The notes under the pieces are model-generated. The model saw only the letters and a program-made list of their open reading frames with translations, made no database searches and was not told the DNA's origin. From positions 248,001 through 312,000 of the forward strand of contig NZ_CANMLV010000001.1 in the NCBI RefSeq assembly GCF_947498825.1: 64,000 bases of DNA. Reading direction: 5' to 3'. Position numbers and translations under genes: made by a program. Position 1 is the stretch's first letter. The number at the start of each line of letters is the position of its first letter. The DNA is from an uncultured Cedecea sp. (GTDB taxonomy: Bacteria; Pseudomonadota; Gammaproteobacteria; Enterobacterales; Enterobacteriaceae). Shown here in pieces: positions 63,380 through 64,000 of this stretch.

Positions 63380-64000
63380 AGGAAGTCCTCCCAACCCTCT
63401 CGGCTATTCCAGTGCGGTGTCTGCTTTAGCGACTCAGGCTTAATGCCGCGTGCCGCCGCCTGTTTGTTCTGGTAGCTGAGCTTCTGGCTAGCAGTGATAA
63501 ACCAGTTCTTCGGCTTTTCGTGGGTGAATTCGATGTCAAGTTTTTGAAGCTCGTATACCAGGTCAATGCTCGAATAGAGGCCAGCCCATCTTTGGAAGTC
63601 GTCGTGATTTAGCTTTACGATCTTTCCCTCAAAGGCATATCGAGATAGTGCGGTTACTTGTTCGGAGGGAGCGTCAGCGACTGGTGTTTCTTTAGGTTCT
63701 ATGACTGGTTCAAAAGAGTGACTGGTTATGGGGGCAGCTCCTGCCCCACCCCCCCGGGCAGCTCCTGCCCTACCCTCGGTCATCTCCTGCCCCACCCCCT
63801 CGGGCAGCTCCTGCCCTAGGTCACCTACTGACCCAGTGATTTGTGAGGGTTTAGGGGTCGGATTATCTAAGTTTAGGTAAAAAACATTTGACTGATTTAG
63901 ATCACCGTTGCGGCGATACTCCCTGCGGAGCATCCCCATATCCTCAAGCGCTCTTATGTGACTTTTTACGGTTGACCTTCCTATCTCGCACTGGTCAGCG
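63376..64000 (-). CDS. O: Replication initiator O-like (5' end beyond the window)
   Basis: The frame is open from the window edge; residues include a winged-helix part (QCEIGRSTVKSHIRALEDMG) that binds origin iterons, a variable linker (QELPEGVGQEMTEGRAG) encoded by the iterons themselves, and a C-terminal domain (DDFQRWAGLYSSIDLVYELQKLDIEF) that contacts P. At least 208 residues are present and the N-terminus is missing. As in lambda the origin lies inside the gene. Confidence 0.87.
   Translation of the reverse strand, partial: ADQCEIGRSTVKSHIRALEDMGMLRREYRRNGDLNQSNVFYLNLDNPTPKPSQITGSVGDLGQELPEGVGQEMTEGRAGAARGGGAGAAPITSHSFEPVIEPKETPVADAPSEQVTALSRYAFEGKIVKLNHDDFQRWAGLYSSIDLVYELQKLDIEFTHEKPKNWFITASQKLSYQNKQAAARGIKPESLKQTPHWNSREGWEDFL
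63732..63816. repeat. Origin iterons within the O gene
   Basis: GGGCAGCTCCTGCCC occurs three times exactly (63732, 63756, 63802) and once with changes (63778), giving four partly palindromic units at 24-, 22- and 24-base spacing. This is the organisation of lambda-type replication origins. The sequence just below 63730, downstream in the O reading direction, is richer in A+T, as expected for the unwinding region. Confidence 0.85.

Noticed and set aside
63732..63816. Short regularly spaced repeats considered as a CRISPR array
   Set aside because: Units are 15 bases with spacers under 10 bases, lie inside the O coding frame and have no cas genes nearby; they are origin iterons.

Overview
The window reads as a chromosomal segment of a member of the Enterobacterales (gamma-proteobacteria) carrying most of a lambda-like siphovirus prophage. 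The host genes are closest in my memory to those of E. coli and Yersinia (mtfA, osmB, ldtA/erfK, ybdG, yeeO, tmaR, a FoxA-type receptor). The order mtfA - tRNA-Asn - ldtA - yeeO - tRNA-Asn echoes the E. coli asn-tRNA region. Base composition looks close to 48-50% GC by eye, so a Hafnia/Yersinia-like host is a guess, not a result.

Positions 1-25,400 (host). mtfA precedes the first tRNA-Asn, which is followed by relics of a P4-type integrase. A globin-coupled diguanylate cyclase (dosC-like) follows, broken by a 122-bp palindromic MITE and a second 1-nt frameshift. After that come an EAL-domain protein preceded by an unlisted 40-aa membrane ORF, osmB, a GNAT enzyme divergent from a MocR-type regulator, a periplasmic metal/siderophore-binding protein, an inositol-phosphatase-like enzyme, a YbjJ-like MFS carrier next to a ybjI-like HAD pseudogene and a DeoR regulator, ldtA, ybdG and yeeO. 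The second tRNA-Asn shares 234 bp with the first. Then come a DsbA-like protein, metY, tmaR, a VOC gene with a truncated GyrI-like partner, and an iron-uptake pair (AraC-type regulator plus TonB-dependent receptor) with Fur-like sites and two direct repeats 21 bp apart.

Positions 25,400-27,700 (accessory border). A LexA-controlled DinI-like gene with a small partner is followed by an Rpn-family nuclease whose 3' end is tandemly duplicated. The extra copy encodes a free-standing version of the C-terminal (RpnS-like) part. The prophage end lies somewhere near here, but I could not place an attachment site.

Positions 27,700-64,000 (prophage, almost all on the minus strand, so read it from right to left). 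Replication genes O (cut by the window end, with four origin iterons) and P come first. Next is a tightly overlapping nin-type block (DUF4406, two tiny ORFs, a frameshifted ninB-like gene, N6A methyltransferase, ninX, zinc ribbon, ybcO, an inserted HNH endonuclease, rusA, ninH). Then come antiterminator Q, a candidate late promoter pR' with its tR' terminator, the lysis cassette (holin, SAR endolysin, Rz/Rz1), terminase, portal, head genes, connector genes, tail genes up to a 1919-aa J-like tip protein, and a tail-fibre gene. The fibre C-terminus sits on a 1.8-kb segment bounded by inverted 17-bp sites next to a Gin/Pin-type invertase, so two alternative fibre ends can be swapped. Extra 'moron' genes sit between the tail genes: an outer-membrane-type lipoprotein, a 36-aa ORF on the opposite strand, and a two-gene unit with its own promoter and terminator whose layout (about 300-aa soluble protein, then a four-TM protein) recalls lambda RexA-RexB. 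That unit is my best candidate for an undescribed anti-phage system.
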